Shown piece by piece: positions 1-11,104 of a DNA stretch of 64,000 bases. Every line of letters starts with the position of its first letter. Position 1 is the first letter of the stretch. Source of the DNA: Juglans regia (taxonomy: Eukaryota; Streptophyta; Magnoliopsida; Fagales; Juglandaceae); the NCBI RefSeq assembly GCF_001411555.2, contig NC_049902.1:11041888-11105887 (forward strand). Direction: 5' to 3'. Both the position numbers and the translations under genes were made by a program. The notes below the pieces were generated by a model. The model was not told the origin of the DNA and ran no database searches. It saw nothing but the letters and a program-made list of their open reading frames with translations.

Positions 1-417
1 TTTGCACGGTTCGTTGTCGGTTTCAGCATGTTTATCGTGAAGGTAATAGGGTGGCAGATTGGTTAGCAAAGGCAGGGGCCTTAGGATCTGAGTGGGTTTT
101 TTCGAGTAGTTATAATTTGCCTCGGGTTCTTAGAGGTTTGATCCGTTTGGATTCTTTGGGCTTTCCTTCCTTGAGATGTTAGTTTTTGTATAAGTTGGTG
201 TTATTTTGTAAGCCTTGGTTTGGGTTGTGGTGTTTTTTGTTTTTTAATAATGGTCTTTTATTTTTGTTCTAGTTTGTTCTTCTTTTTGGATCTGTTTTCC
301 ATGATCCTTTCTTGTAACCACGGTATTCCTCCGCCATAAGTGAGGGCTTTATTAATAAAATTTGGGAGGGGTCACTATTGGACATGTGACTTCCTACTCT
401 TCTAAAAAAAAAAAAAA
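1..417 (+). mobile_element. 3' end of a LINE (non-LTR retrotransposon), 5' part outside the window
   Basis: A coding fragment (3-182) is followed by a 3' untranslated tail and a run of 14 A at 404-417, the normal end of a LINE. The tail contains 'TAACCACGGTATTCCTCCGC' and 'CATAAGTGAGGGCTTTATTA'. The same tail occurs at 46600-46690 and, inverted, near 40960-41045, so three copies of one LINE family lie in this window. Sequence of gypsy LTR family A resumes right after the A run, so this LINE probably inserted into that LTR. Confidence 0.8.
3..182 (+). pseudogene. LINE RNase H domain, C-terminal fragment
   Basis: Frame 3 reads without a stop from the window edge to TAG at 180-182. The peptide holds 'HVYREGNRVADWLAKAG', the last motif of plant LINE RNase H domains (RVT_3 type, with the conserved N..AD..A pattern), and ends 'LDSLGFPSLRC'. 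The copy at 46108-46461 has the matching 'HVYREGNKVADWLARSG' and 'LDKLGLPSLRC'. In an active LINE this domain sits at the C-terminus of ORF2 after the reverse transcriptase. Only the end is visible, so I cannot say whether the whole element is intact. Confidence 0.75.
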
Positions 418-418
418 G

Positions 419-1306
419 TAAGTTATGTGACTATTTTTATAGGTGACAATTGATTTTGTTTGGCATTGTTGTGGAAACATTCATAGAAATAAAAAGTCCA
501 GGTAAGCGAGGTTCCTACTCTAAACTTTACATAAAAGAAAAAGACTAAGGTTATTTTGAAAATATGCATATTTGTTTTGAAAACAAACTTGAAAACAATC
601 TTAGATATATGTTCTACATAGTCATGAAATCCATATAAGTATGAAGTATTTTTTGTCATGTATGCTATAGACATGAGCCTATTTTAGCATTCTGTTTCTA
701 AACTGTGAAATAGAGCGAATATGAGATCTAAATTTTTTTGCTTTGATTCAGTTATTTTGAGAATGTAAAATGATCTAAAGCTATTCAGTACTCTGTTTTG
801 ATACAATGATTTATTTTCGTTAAGGCCCTGCCATAGGTATCATAGTGGTATACAGTCCTGTCACGGGTATAATAGTAATAGACGGCCTAGCCACAGGTAT
901 AATAGTGGCATACGGCCCCACCACGGGTATAATGGTACTTTATAACCCTACTACAGGGGTTAAAAACAAGATATTTTTCTGATGTGATGCTCTGATATGA
1001 TATGAAGATGATGTCTTAGTTTATAATATGTAAAAGGATTTTTAAATTAGGAGTATGAGTGAGATGATTTAAGCATAGTGGATAAAGCATAAAAGGTTTC
1101 TATGAGTATTGACGGATTTTATTAAATAATCTTGTCGTGTTATGATGACTTGGTATTTTGGGAGAATTATTATATTGAGTTAGTTAGTTTGAAAAAAAAA
1201 ACTTTTATATGGCATTGAGAATTTAGAGTCTATAAATATATTGTTGGAATGTGAGTTTAAATGACATGAATTAACTCTTCGACCCCTCAGGGATCAGAGC
1301 ATTACA
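419..1306 (+). mobile_element. Gypsy LTR fragment, family A, sense orientation (3' end at 1306)
   Basis: Its reverse complement matches the outer 1.2 kb of the solo LTR at 8204-11104, including the tandem array, the 'TTATAGGTGACA' segment and the terminal motif: it ends 'GGATCAGAGCATTACA' where the solo LTR begins TGTAACGCCCCGGTCCCGC. Orientation is inferred from the solo LTR, whose TATA box faces this terminus. The 5' part would lie left of the LINE. No primer binding site follows at 1307, so this is not an intact 5' LTR. Confidence 0.7.
823..957. repeat. 30-bp tandem repeat within LTR family A
   Basis: About 4.5 copies of a 30-bp unit with the core 'CCACGGGTATAATAGTG'; the 'GGTAT' core recurs at about 30-base steps from 836. 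It is the inverted, diverged counterpart of the 31-bp array at 8820-8975. Confidence 0.8.
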
Positions 1307-2047
1307 CCTTGAAAGGAAAAAAGGTCATTTAAAAAATAGATGGTGAGAGAAAGACATGTATAAGAGGATTCCCATCCGCTTCCCTATAATGTTCCCTAAA
1401 ACTTGGTTAGAAATCACACTTATTATAGTTTTCTCCTAAATTTTACTCATTTTTAAAAAACCTCCTACATGTCATTTCCTATATTTTCTCTATTCTATTA
1501 AAATAATATTTCTTTATTCTTTTTTTATTAGTATTTTCTCTCACTTCCATTTCCATTTTTAACTACTAACTCTTTTGTATTTTTCCTCTTGTTTTCAAAT
1601 ATTACCTTCTACTAAATTTGTAAACACTCATACGATTTTCTGGGTACAATAATAGTTTTCAAACTATTATGGTATTACAAATAATAATTTTTTTTGAATA
1701 TGTGCATTTTCCAAGGTAATGGTATTTTTTAATATAGTTTTGTCCGTATATATAACGGTAATATTTGATTTGCCTTTGTCTAATAGTAACATTTTTTGTC
1801 CTTTTTTATAATGGTAATATTTTTTTTCCTTTCTCCAACGGTAACATTATTTGTCCTATATGTAATGGTAATATTTTTGAGTTTTTCCTAATGGCCATAT
1901 GGAATGTAATGGTAAATTTATTTATTTATTTTATTGTTGTTGTATAAATAGGACTTTTGGTTCCATTCACATTCTCAAGAACGAAAATTTGATTTCATCT
2001 TAAGAGAAATTTATCATTCCGGCCTCATCTTCCACTCCCTTCATTAA
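1307..2047. other. AT-rich stretch upstream of the Harbinger transposase, with a simple array
   Basis: No gene seen. Positions 1368-1383 hold the motif ATTCCCATCCGCTTCC that recurs at 5631-5646. From about 1750 to 1915 there is a loose array of 'AATGGTAATATTTTT' units about 25-30 bases apart, which produces a meaningless Phe/Asn-rich open frame. Confidence 0.5.
1362..1383 (+). repeat. Candidate Harbinger terminal motif, copy 1
   Basis: AAGAG-G-ATTCCCATCCGCTTCC, preceded by T, giving TAA at the edge as PIF/Harbinger elements prefer. The second copy at 5625-5646 differs at one base and is in direct, not inverted, orientation. Confidence 0.45.
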
Positions 2048-3269
2048 ATGGCACATTTGTTCTTTCACAAATTGCTGCTTAACTTATTCTTAGAAGATGA
2101 GTTGGAGGTTAGTCTAAATGACGATGAATGATCAACATCGAGGCATCGTGGCAATTACCAACGTCGTAAGTATATTCGGCATGATCATATTCAAGAGCAC
2201 GAATGACTATTTTGTGACTATTTTGTAGGAGCATCAGTATATCCCTCGAATCTATTTCGTATGAGTCGTTTGCTATTTCTTTGTATTCAACATGAGGTAG
2301 AGGCTAACGAGCCCTACTCATCCAAAGAAGAGATAATGCTGGAAGACTCGATTTATTTTTTATGCAAAAGATAGATGTTGCACTTAGAATGCTTGCGTAT
2401 GGAGTAATTGGTGATTTTATAGATGAATACATACAAATCGGAGAAAGCACCGCAATGGAGAGCCTAACAAATTTTGTGAAGACAATCGTAAATATTTTTT
2501 CTAATGAATATTTGCGATCTCCGAACCCCAATGATATTGCTTGATTGCTCGCAGTTGGTGAACAACGTGGATTTCCAGTGATGCTGAGAAGCATTGATTG
2601 CATGCATTGGAAGTGAAAAAATTGTCTTACTGCCTATAAATGTATGTACTTCGGCTACAGTCGTGAACCAACTATTGTTTTAAAAGCAATTGCTTCATAT
2701 GATCTTTGGATATGACATACATTTTTTAGATTGCCCAGTTCACATAATGATATCAATATGCTAGAGAGATCTTTCATTTTCACTGAACTTGCCTAAGGGC
2801 GTGCTCCTCCAGTAAATTACTCAATCAATGGAAATGACTACACTATGGGGTACTACATTGCTGATGGTATTTATCCAAAGTGGTCAACATTTGTGAAAAC
2901 GATTCATCTCCACAAGGGAGTAAGAAGAAATATTTTGCAGTAGCACAAAAATCAGGAAGAAATTATGTAGAGCGTGCATTTGGGGTTCTTCAAGAACGAT
3001 TTGCAATCGTTCGTGGACCTTCACAAATGTTTAAGATGAAGGAGCTAACAAATATAATGAAAGCATGTGTTATTCTACATAACAAGATCATTGAAGATGA
3101 GCGTGATGATAGTCAGGGTCCGAACATCAAATATGATCAAGTTGAAGATGATATTCCATAACTATCGCATAATCCTACAACCAAACTTATGGAGTTCATT
3201 AAGCATCACTATGAAATTAGAGACAATTCGGTACATCATCAGCTCCAAGTAGATATAATTGAACATTAA
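2048..3269 (+). pseudogene. PIF/Harbinger DDE transposase (HARBI1/ALP1-like nuclease), broken
   Basis: The reading passes through several stops and at least two frame changes but follows the plant HARBI1-like transposase from end to end. Recognisable blocks in order: 'VALRMLAYGVIGDFIDEYI' (2377-2433), 'ESTAMESLTNFV', 'NEYLRSPNPNDIA' (2502-2540), 'GEQRGFPVMLRSIDCMHW' (2558-2611), 'EPTIVLKAIASYDLWI', 'NDINMLERS', '[11 protein letters not shown]', and 'YVERAFGVLQERFAIVRGP' near 2963-3020, followed by a 'VILHNKIIEDERD' tail. The three catalytic acids of the family are still present: D in SIDCMHW, D in NDIN, E in VERAFG. In a live element this endonuclease cuts the terminal repeats together with the Myb-like partner encoded on the other strand at 3690-4839. 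Convergent two-gene order is normal for the family. Stops within the N-terminal third and in 'HWK*KNC' make it non-functional. Confidence 0.85.
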
Positions 3270-3689
3270 TGGCAATTATATTCCAAAAAAATAGACTAGT
3301 AGCAATCCATTATATTTTATCTTCTGATTAGTAGTGACTATATATTTCTACTTCTTCAATTTATATTCCCTAAAATGTTTTTTCTTCAAGAACATGCAAA
3401 GTATTGCTGTAATATGTTCATTACCTGTAATAGTTTAAGCAGTTGTAATGCCGAACTTATCAATAGCTTCTATCCATGCACAAAATCATTGTCAACATCT
3501 TTAAGCTTCTGCAATAAATACTACCATAGGTACAAAGAATAACATACATACATCCAAGTGTTTAACAATAAAAACCAACTAATAATTCAAACTCACTGAT
3601 TAATGTTGTCAAAATTATACAAATTGTACTTTGCCACAATAACAAACAAATTACATAAAAAAAATAAAGTCGATTTTGTTTAGCATTGC
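3270..3689. other. Intergenic stretch between the convergent Harbinger genes
   Basis: AT-rich 3' flanks of the transposase (left) and of the Myb-like gene (right). Nothing else seen. Confidence 0.5.
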
Positions 3690-4839
3690 GTTTCACCGTG
3701 ATTTCCCTTTGACGTTGCTGGAAATATAATCGTTGTAGTCCTGGCAAGGTAGTCACATCGATCAGCATGATTCACTCCCCTCTCTCTCCAATCGCTCTCT
3801 CTCTCTGCTCTTTCCTTCGCTTCCCTTCGGGCGAATTCCAGTCTCTCGGCCTCCAAACTCAATCTCTTGTCCTCTTGTTGGATTTTATCTCTCTATCTTT
3901 CTCAATGATATTGCATCTTCTCGGCCTTGAGCCAGAAAAAAATCTTTCTCTTGAGCGTGTGACTCCTTTAAGTATACTTCATGTTGCTCAACTCAACAAT
4001 CTCCTCTGCTGGCCTGCCTTGGGCCTTACATTTTGCGTTATCAGCTTTCCTTCCCATTGGTCCATTCAATTCAACGACATCATTGTCCAGAACATTCTCG
4101 GCCTCAATATCACAAACTGAATCTACAGCAGCAAATGAGGTATGAGTCGGGGTCGGGGAAATTGTCAACCTTCGCTTTGGACCATCCTTGTGCAAGTCTG
4201 AATCCATTCGGGTTGGTCCTTCAACAGGTGCCAACAATGTTCGAATTGAAATGAGGTATTCTCTAGCGATTTGTACCTGATCTTTGCTTTGTCAAACTTG
4301 CAATTAAAGAATAAAATGGAAAATTAATGGCCAAGCAGATAAAGGAAACATAACTTATAAAAAAGAAAATGCCAAAAGCATATAAAAGTTGATGGTTATA
4401 CCTTGTCTGGCTCAGTCATGCCACTTTGATTAAACCATTCTACTTGGGCCAGTTTAGCACATAATTTGTTGGCTGCCTTTTGAATGGCCGACCACCAATG
4501 TATTAAAGACCCAACACTCCACTTAGTTGTAATTTGTTTATACTCATTGCAGTTTTGGCTAATTTTTTTCCAAATTTGGGTGTGTTTTTGGTCCATTCCC
4601 TGGATGGCATCAACACTAGTATTCAACAATATCGAGACAAGTAACGTGTCTTCTTCGGGGGTGAAGTTTGCACCCCTGACTGATTTTCTTATGAAGAGAG
4701 GCTCTATTTGGAGTGGGGGTGGAGAGTCATCAAAAGTCACAGTAGATTGTTGACTTTGACCACCATAAATGTGTTCAATTTGAGGGTCTTGGTTGAGGAG
4801 GTTAGTGAAATACATATGTCCATGGTCTTGCGAATCCAT
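3690..4839 (-). pseudogene. PIF/Harbinger ORF1: Myb/SANT-like protein with NAM-associated tail
   Basis: The first exon (about 4402-4839) encodes 'RGANFTPEEDTLLVSILLN' and 'SVGSLIHWWSAIQKAANKL', the trihelix/SANT-like domain seen in plant proteins annotated 'glutathione S-transferase T3-like' and in Harbinger ORF1 products. It ends 'TEPDKG' at a GT donor (GACAAG|GTATAA). A second exon begins near 4296 after 'TTGCAAG' and reads 'FDKAKIRYKSLE' and 'FQFEHCWHLLKDQPEW', the NAM-associated domain, then a Glu/Arg-rich coiled coil ('LEFARREAKERAERE'). Stops after 'QSEG' and a frame change break the second exon. ORF1 proteins bind the element's ends and bring the transposase to the nucleus. The start is taken at the Met of 'MDSQDHGH' (4837-4839); a Met eight codons upstream is also open. 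Confidence 0.75.
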
Positions 4840-4863
4840 CTCTAAGAAACTATAGACACACAA

Positions 4864-5624
4864 CAGTTGGTAGACATGTTAGACACTTAAGAATAATAGA
4901 GACGCGATTTTGTTAACCGGTCTCAGGAACCGAATGGTAACATATAGGAAATTCGGCACCCTCGAATGGCTGCAATAATCGGTTGCCACTACTTATTGGT
5001 CGTCCAAGTTACCATGCCATGGAGGTATGTGCCAAACTTCCTACGGCCCCACAAGGCTTTGTCATCATCACAACCGAAGGGGGTTAGAGAAGGAAAATCC
5101 AATGACAAGAACGCTCTAATCCAACAAAGAAAATTGAGCGACATTACTAAATCACAACATAACACTAAGAAATATAATTTAGAAAATCCAAATAATACTA
5201 AGTAGTATGCAAATGAATAAGACCATCAAAACAGAAATGAGTGAGCAATATATGGATTAAAACATAATGTTCTAAAGGAACAAATAAAATAATTCTACAT
5301 TATGAAATCACATGTTTGCAAGCTTCTTCAATTTCCAAAATCCAAACAACAGAAAATCAACATGCAAAATGAATAAGGCTTTGTGAAAATAGAAATGAGA
5401 GAAGCAATATATGGATTAAAATAGAATGTTCTAATCCAATACTGAGTAGCATGCAAAATGAATAAGAGCAAAATACAAAAATTAGAAAGTAAGAAAGTAA
5501 AGATCATAACAGAAAGTAATGTTAAATGGCTGTTTGTCAAATAAATGAACATGTTATGAATAAATCCTAGTCACTTGAGAAATAGATAGTGATAATAAAG
5601 AAACTATTTCGATGCTAAATAAAT
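4864..5624. other. Upstream region of Harbinger ORF1 with a 158-bp internal repeat
   Basis: At 4995-5080 it carries a segment that is repeated, diverged, at about 5770-5890 (shared 'ACC-TGCCAT' and 'CATCATCACA' blocks at similar spacing). From 5185 to 5470 the block containing 'GCAATATATGGATTAAAA' occurs twice (5247 and 5405), 158 bases apart. No gene seen. Confidence 0.45.
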
Positions 5625-5646
5625 AAGAGTATTCCCATCCGCTTCC
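5625..5646 (+). repeat. Candidate Harbinger terminal motif, copy 2 (direct orientation)
   Basis: AAGAG-T-ATTCCCATCCGCTTCC, matching 1362-1383 except one base and preceded by T in both places. Because it points the same way as copy 1 it cannot be that element's other terminal inverted repeat. It may start a second, nested Harbinger relic. Confidence 0.45.
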
Positions 5647-6690
5647 ATAAAGAATGTGTGTTCCATGGGACTTAGAATGATTTTTTTATTTATTTACAAC
5701 TTGTGTAAGACAGGAGCCCAATCTTGAATGGCTGTAAAACCTTAAACCCCAATTGCCTTTTGTAAAAACTATCACAAAATACTTGGTGGCCATCCGGGTT
5801 CAGATTACCCTGCCATATCAATGGAGCCCCATTAAAAATACTTGTGAATGAACCCCCCTCCCATGGAGTAATTAGAACCATCATCACAGCCTTATAATAG
5901 ACATGCAGCCCCGGAGAATAGGCCTAAATCAACACCAAAAGCTACAAAGGACAAAGTTAGAACTAAACGCCAACGAGAGAAGCAATATATCTCAAATTTA
6001 ATGAGGTACCTTGGTTGAAGGTGCTTGCATAATTATTGAGAAAGAAAACAACAAAGCAAAAGAGTATTGGAAGAAATTTTGATAGCTGAAAGGTAATGAT
6101 CAATGCACCAATTATTATGTAGCATCATTCATATATCAAGAACTAAAAGAGGCAACAGATGGTGGATTATCATGGCTATAAACATCACATGAAATATTAG
6201 TATAAATTAGTCCAGGTCGATCATGGTGGGTTAGGGAAACTAAGATAATGAAAACAATGAAAACAAAGATATTGAAATCAATTAAAGCGGTAGAGAGAGT
6301 CAGTAAAGAAAGATAATGTAATCAATTATAAAAAGCAATGTATCCCTTGAATCCATAAAGAATAGTGCTGAAATAGTGTACAATTTAAACCGACTTATCA
6401 AATCGAATGGCTGCCAAATAGTCTATGAATGAATTGAAACCAACAAAGAACTCAAACCAACAATAGCTTATTTATACACTGCTCAAATGCAAAGATAGTG
6501 AAATCAAATTAAAACCCTAGAGCAGCAGATAACAATGTAGGGTTTTCGATTTTGAGTGCCCAAAGACCTAATTATAAAATCAATTATATCATAGCATAGA
6601 TAATGAAATCAATACCCAAAGTAGTACAGAGAATCCATAAGGAATGACTGCCAAACAGAATGAAAACAAAGATAATCTAAAAAATGGTTA
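5647..6690. other. AT-rich non-coding stretch
   Basis: The segment at about 5690-5890 resembles the upstream region of Harbinger ORF1 at 4995-5080. A 33-bp block at 6532-6564 recurs exactly at 7312-7344. No conserved protein seen on either strand. Confidence 0.4.
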
Positions 6691-7165
6691 ATAATGCAAA
6701 CCAACACAAAATTCATGGCATTTTAGGCTACCAAACAAAATGAAAACAAAGAGAATAAAAAAAATGGTTAACAATTCAAACAGACATGGTAGCATTATGG
6801 TTAACAATTTCTCCAATGCAAACCAACACAAAATTCAAACCAACACACACGACAACATTTTGGCAGCATTATGCAAACCAACACAAAATTCAAACCAATA
6901 CACACGACATCATTATGCAAACCAATACACACACACACACAAAATTTAACAATCTAAAAAATGGTTAACAATGCAAACCAACATGGTAACATTATGGTTA
7001 ACAATTTAACATAAACCAACAAAGCCAACGTGGTAACATTATGGTTATCAATGCAACCAACACAAAATTCATTAATTATAGGCTGCCAAACAATATGAAA
7101 ACAAAGAGAAACTAAAAAATGGTTAAAAGTGCAAACCAATACAAAATTCAAGTGACCAACAAACA
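6690..7165. repeat. Degenerate tandem repeat of CAAACCAACACAAAATTCA units
   Basis: Phrases 'AAAATGGTTAACAATGCAAA', 'GCAAACCAACACAAAATTCA' and 'ACACACACGACA' recur at irregular spacing through the stretch. The short open frames here, rich in His/Thr/Asn, only reflect the repeat. Confidence 0.7.
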
Positions 7166-8203
7166 TTGTATGAATGGATTCAAATGTACAAACAATTTGT
7201 TCAAACCAGAATAATGCAGTTGATGAAATTAGTCCAAATTAAACTCTATCGCCTCTTGAATGGCTACAGTGAAGAAAAATTAAGATCCAAATTCAAACCC
7301 TAGAGAAACTTACAATGTAGGGTTTTCGATTTTGAGTGCCCAAAAATCCAAATACATACATTCAACAAGTTGAAACTGTTCAATGTCTCATATGAAAGCC
7401 ATGTCAATTTGGGATTTGGGTGTGTTCGATTTGTGCGAGAGAGAAGGGCAGAGTCCAGACATGGAGGAAACCGAAACAAGAAGTGCATTTGTGCGAGAGA
7501 GAATGATAGATACTTACCTGAAATCTGGCAGATCAAGAGGGGCCTCTGAAGATGGTGGCAAATGGTGCAAGAGAGTGTCAATACGAACGAGGGCAATTGA
7601 GATTGGAGAGAAATTTTCAAGCGGGACCAACAATAGAAAAGGATCAAATGGTCCGAAAATCACTCAAATCCTCATCGGTTGGAAAGGGTTTTGTTTTAAG
7701 ATTTCTTGACAATTTTACATATAGATGTTGTATACCAAGAAAATCACTCAAATCCTCATTGGTATTTGTTATACAGTAGAAGTAAAAGTAACATTTATGC
7801 TATGATTGAATACTACAATCACTTAATAAGTAAAAGTAACATTTATGCTATGTTCGCTAATTACTCTTTTTAAAATTAATTAGATACTTATTTACCCCAT
7901 AAGCTTCATTATTTGATGTTTTAGCCTTTAGAAGATAAAAGAAAATTACCATAAACAAATTGTTGCATAGTCACAAAAGTAATTTTAGTTAAGAACTAGT
8001 ATATGCAGCAAAAATATCTTGGCTACTTGCAAGTGAAAAAAGGGTTCAAGAATTTACCGATAGAAAAGTGGTAAAACCATTTACACAACTTTGTCATTTA
8101 CACTCTTCTGATGTTGTACTTGGTCCAAAATGCAGTACTTTTTCGATTTACTAGTGCTAACGTTACGATTTATTCATAATTTATATACAACTTTTAATAT
8201 AAT
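7166..8203. other. Non-coding stretch left of the solo LTR
   Basis: Contains the second copy of the 33-bp repeat (7312-7344) and a duplicated 'AAAATCACTCAAATCCTCAT' at 7657 and 7739. A 108-codon open frame at 7383-7709 has no recognisable motif and I do not call it a gene. Confidence 0.4.
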
Positions 8204-8819
8204 TGTAACGCCCCGGTCCCGCAGGGATCGAAGAATTACTCTCTATATCTTAAAACTCACAATTCATCAATATATTTATAGACTCTAAAATATAAAGTCA
8301 TCAGAATACTACAAAATCTCTTAATAAAATCCGCCACTTCTCAGAAATCTTCTATGAGTAATCCACTATACTTAAATAATCATCTCACTAATACTCCATA
8401 ATCCTGATCCTTAGTTGGACTATTCAAAATCATCTGAAAAATATATAGAGATAAGGGGTGAGTTATCAACAACTCAGTAAGCAGATAACATATACTAGTG
8501 TGTAAACATGAGCATTTTCACAGAGTTCAGAATGCAGAAACAAAACTTTTCATTATCAATATGCAAATCTCAAAAATACATATAATCAGAAAATCAGAGC
8601 GACTTTTCAAATATTTTATATTCAGAAACCAACTTTTCATATTCAAAGACTCATTTGGCACAACATGACTGAACATTTTCGTCTTATCATATCATATCAG
8701 AGCATCATATCAGAACAGAACCATGTTTAACCCCCATGGTAGGGTTGTGCATCCTGCGGAAAGCCAAGTAGAACATAAATCACCATGTCACCAAAGCGAT
8801 TGCACTCAGATCAGAAAAC

Positions 8820-8975
8820 CACTATTATATCCCATGGTGGGCCAGAGGTCACTATTGTATCCCGTGACAGGGCCAAAGGTCACTATTGTATCCCGTGACA
8901 GGGCCAGAGGTCACTATTGTATCCCGTGACAGGGCCAGAGGTCACTATTATATCCCATGACAGAGCCATAGGTCA
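8820..8975. repeat. 31-bp tandem repeat inside the solo LTR
   Basis: Five copies; 'ACTATTNTATCCC' starts at 8821, 8851, 8882, 8913 and 8944, so the period is 30-31 bases. The inner copies are nearly identical ('GTGACAGGGCCAGAGGTC'). It corresponds to the inverted array at 823-957. Confidence 0.9.
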
Positions 8976-10803
8976 GAGCAAAACAAAATCAGAATCACCA
9001 AATCAGAATCAGAATCAGAGTTAGAACAGAATCAGAAAGTCATGCCAAAGGTTTTCCAAGTGCCACATCTTATCAACACAGAGTACTAAACAGAATCAGA
9101 TCACAAAAACATAGCTTATACACAAAATTTCATATTCACTCTCTATTTTCGAAGTTGAGAAATAAAATGTCAAAAATAAGCTCATGTCTACACCAGTCAT
9201 GACTGAAAATAATTTCTCTTATACAGCTTTCATGCATATGCAAAACACATAGCTGAGGTTATTTTTTGATTTCTTTTCAAAATAAACATGCATATTTTCA
9301 AAAGTAACATCGTTTTATTTTATTTTATGTAAAGTCTAGCCTAAGAACCACTGCTTACCTGGACTTCTTAGCTTTTTTAGAATTTTCCTCAAAAATGTCG
9401 AACAATAATGTCACCTATAAAATAATCACATAATTCTCGTAAATTTCCAATTAATCACATAATTCAATATTTAATCCTAAGCTTCTAAAATAACCTATTT
9501 AATTCCTCAAAATCTAAAATTCTCAAAATTTCCAAAATACCATCATTTTCTAAGACCATAAATATCCACTAGATTCTCCGACTAAAACCTTAGATATTAT
9601 AAAAATATTTCTATAAAAATACAATTTTTGTATCTATATAAAGCAAAACTAGATTCAGTTTAAAAGAATATAACTACAAATTTTCTAAAAACCTTTAAGA
9701 CCCAAGGTAAAATTTAGTGAATTCACGCCCAAAAATATAAAGATATGCTTTGGCAGAGTTTGGCTTATAACTCAAGGGGGTAAAATTGTAATATCCCTAT
9801 TCTGAAACCTTCCCTAACCTTACGTAAAGGGCAACGCACCTCTTTTTATTTCTTTGTTGCAGGGAAGACTCAGGTCGTGCGATGGAGGCTCACCGTGGGG
9901 AGTTGTGAAAGAACTGGGTGGCTTGGGGTGGCATGAGGTGGCCTACGGAACTCTCTGTGCAAGTGGCGTCGAAGTGAAGGGGCAGGTGCCGAGGGGTGGT
10001 GGGTTAACTCACGGTGGGGGAAATAATTCCCATGCTTCGATGTGGCAGATCAGAGCAGCACTTGCAGTGGTTTCGATGGCTGGGAAACTATGTTAGAGGG
10101 TGGAGTTGCGGCGTGGGTGGCTGGAGATGCCGCTAGACGTCCGTCGTGTAACGGGCTGAGAGCACACAAAAGTGCTCTGTTTTTCAGACCTAAAACAGAG
10201 GAGTTTCGGTTCACTCTGCGGATGGTTGTTCTCGGCACTTTGGTGGTGGTGCAGTGGTGTACGGCGGAGGAGCTGGAGCTCGAGTGATGGTCAAGTGGAG
10301 GTGACGCACGGCGAGATGGAGTTGCGATCCGTGGAGATGCAGTGCATGCCCGGTTGCGTTGATTTTTGCATGGGATAGTGAGAGTTCTGGGCGGTGAAAA
10401 CACACGGTGATTTTAGTCATGCAGGATGTGGTTCGAGTGTTTCAGGCTGGGCTCAGTCGTGGCAGTGGCTGGGGTGCTGTGCAGTTGTCTTCGCGCTGCA
10501 CTACGGTGCAGTGGGTGATCTGTGTAGCGGCGCCACGGGATATACCGTGTTGCGTTATGGGTTTGGCTAGTTTGGGACGGTGGTTCAGGTGCTGCACGAC
10601 TGCGCTATGGGGAAGGGCTCACGGTGTGGGGGAGAAGTGGCTACGGAGGGAAGAGGTTGGGCAGGGGCAGTTTCTGAAATAAGAAAGGCAACGTGCGTGA
10701 GATTGGTGCTGCCTGAACGTGGAGGCGTGGGGAAATTAATCGTGTGGCAGCCCTAGCTTGGGGAAGGAGACGGCAACCCTATTCTGGGCACGAAGGATGT
10801 GTA

Positions 10804-10811
10804 TTTATAAG
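10804..10811 (-). promoter_or_regulatory. TATA box of the solo LTR
   Basis: On the minus strand the sequence reads CACTTATAAATACACATCC, about 290 bases into the LTR from its right edge, a normal U3/R position. Downstream the leader is C/T-rich. It sets the LTR orientation as leftward. Confidence 0.55.
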
Positions 10812-11104
10812 TGATTAAAATATCAAAAATAAAACCCTAGAGAGACGAGAGAGACGTGTGCGCGGATGAAAAGCTGTGTCGTGTGTGTGCATGGAGTGGA
10901 CGAGAGGAAGACTTACAGGTGAATAAGAAATATAGACGGAAAGGAAAAAAATAAAAAATAAAATTAACATGCGGAAAAAAATTAACATGTGAAGAAAATC
11001 AAATAAAAATAAAATGAACTAAAACAAAAATAAATAAATAAATAAACTAAAACAAAATCATTAATAAAGAAAAAAAATTGTGCTTGATTGGATCCGGTGT
11101 TACA

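Larger units (their letters stand above)
8204..11104 (-). mobile_element. Solo LTR of Ty3/gypsy family A (2.9 kb), antisense
   Basis: The plus strand begins TGTAACGCCCCGGTCCCGC and ends CCGGTGTTACA, so both termini carry the short inverted repeat TGTAAC/GTTACA. It is flanked by a perfect 5-bp target duplication, ATAAT (8199-8203 and 11105-11109). No gag, pol, primer binding site or second LTR lies between the ends, so this is one long LTR left by recombination. A TATA box (TATAAATA, 11811-type motif at 10811-10804 on the minus strand) followed by a CT-rich leader shows that transcription ran leftward. Open frames in the GC-rich part (9850-10680) have no family resemblance and look like transcribed LTR sequence. 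Related LTRs lie at 419-1306, 50700-51151 and 63903-64000. Confidence 0.85.

Noticed and set aside
1765..1947. 60-codon hydrophobic frame
   Set aside because: Translation of a simple AATGGTAATATTT array; low complexity.
7383..7709. 108-codon plus-strand frame in Harbinger-flanking sequence
   Set aside because: No motif and an overlapping 115-codon frame on the other strand; chance opening.
8820..8975. Regular 31-bp repeats considered as a CRISPR array
   Set aside because: There are no unique spacers; units are directly adjacent, and the context is a plant LTR.
9854..10682. Overlapping 70-117-codon open frames on both strands in GC-rich sequence
   Set aside because: They lie inside the solo LTR, overlap one another on both strands and show no known domain; GC-rich sequence has few stops by chance.
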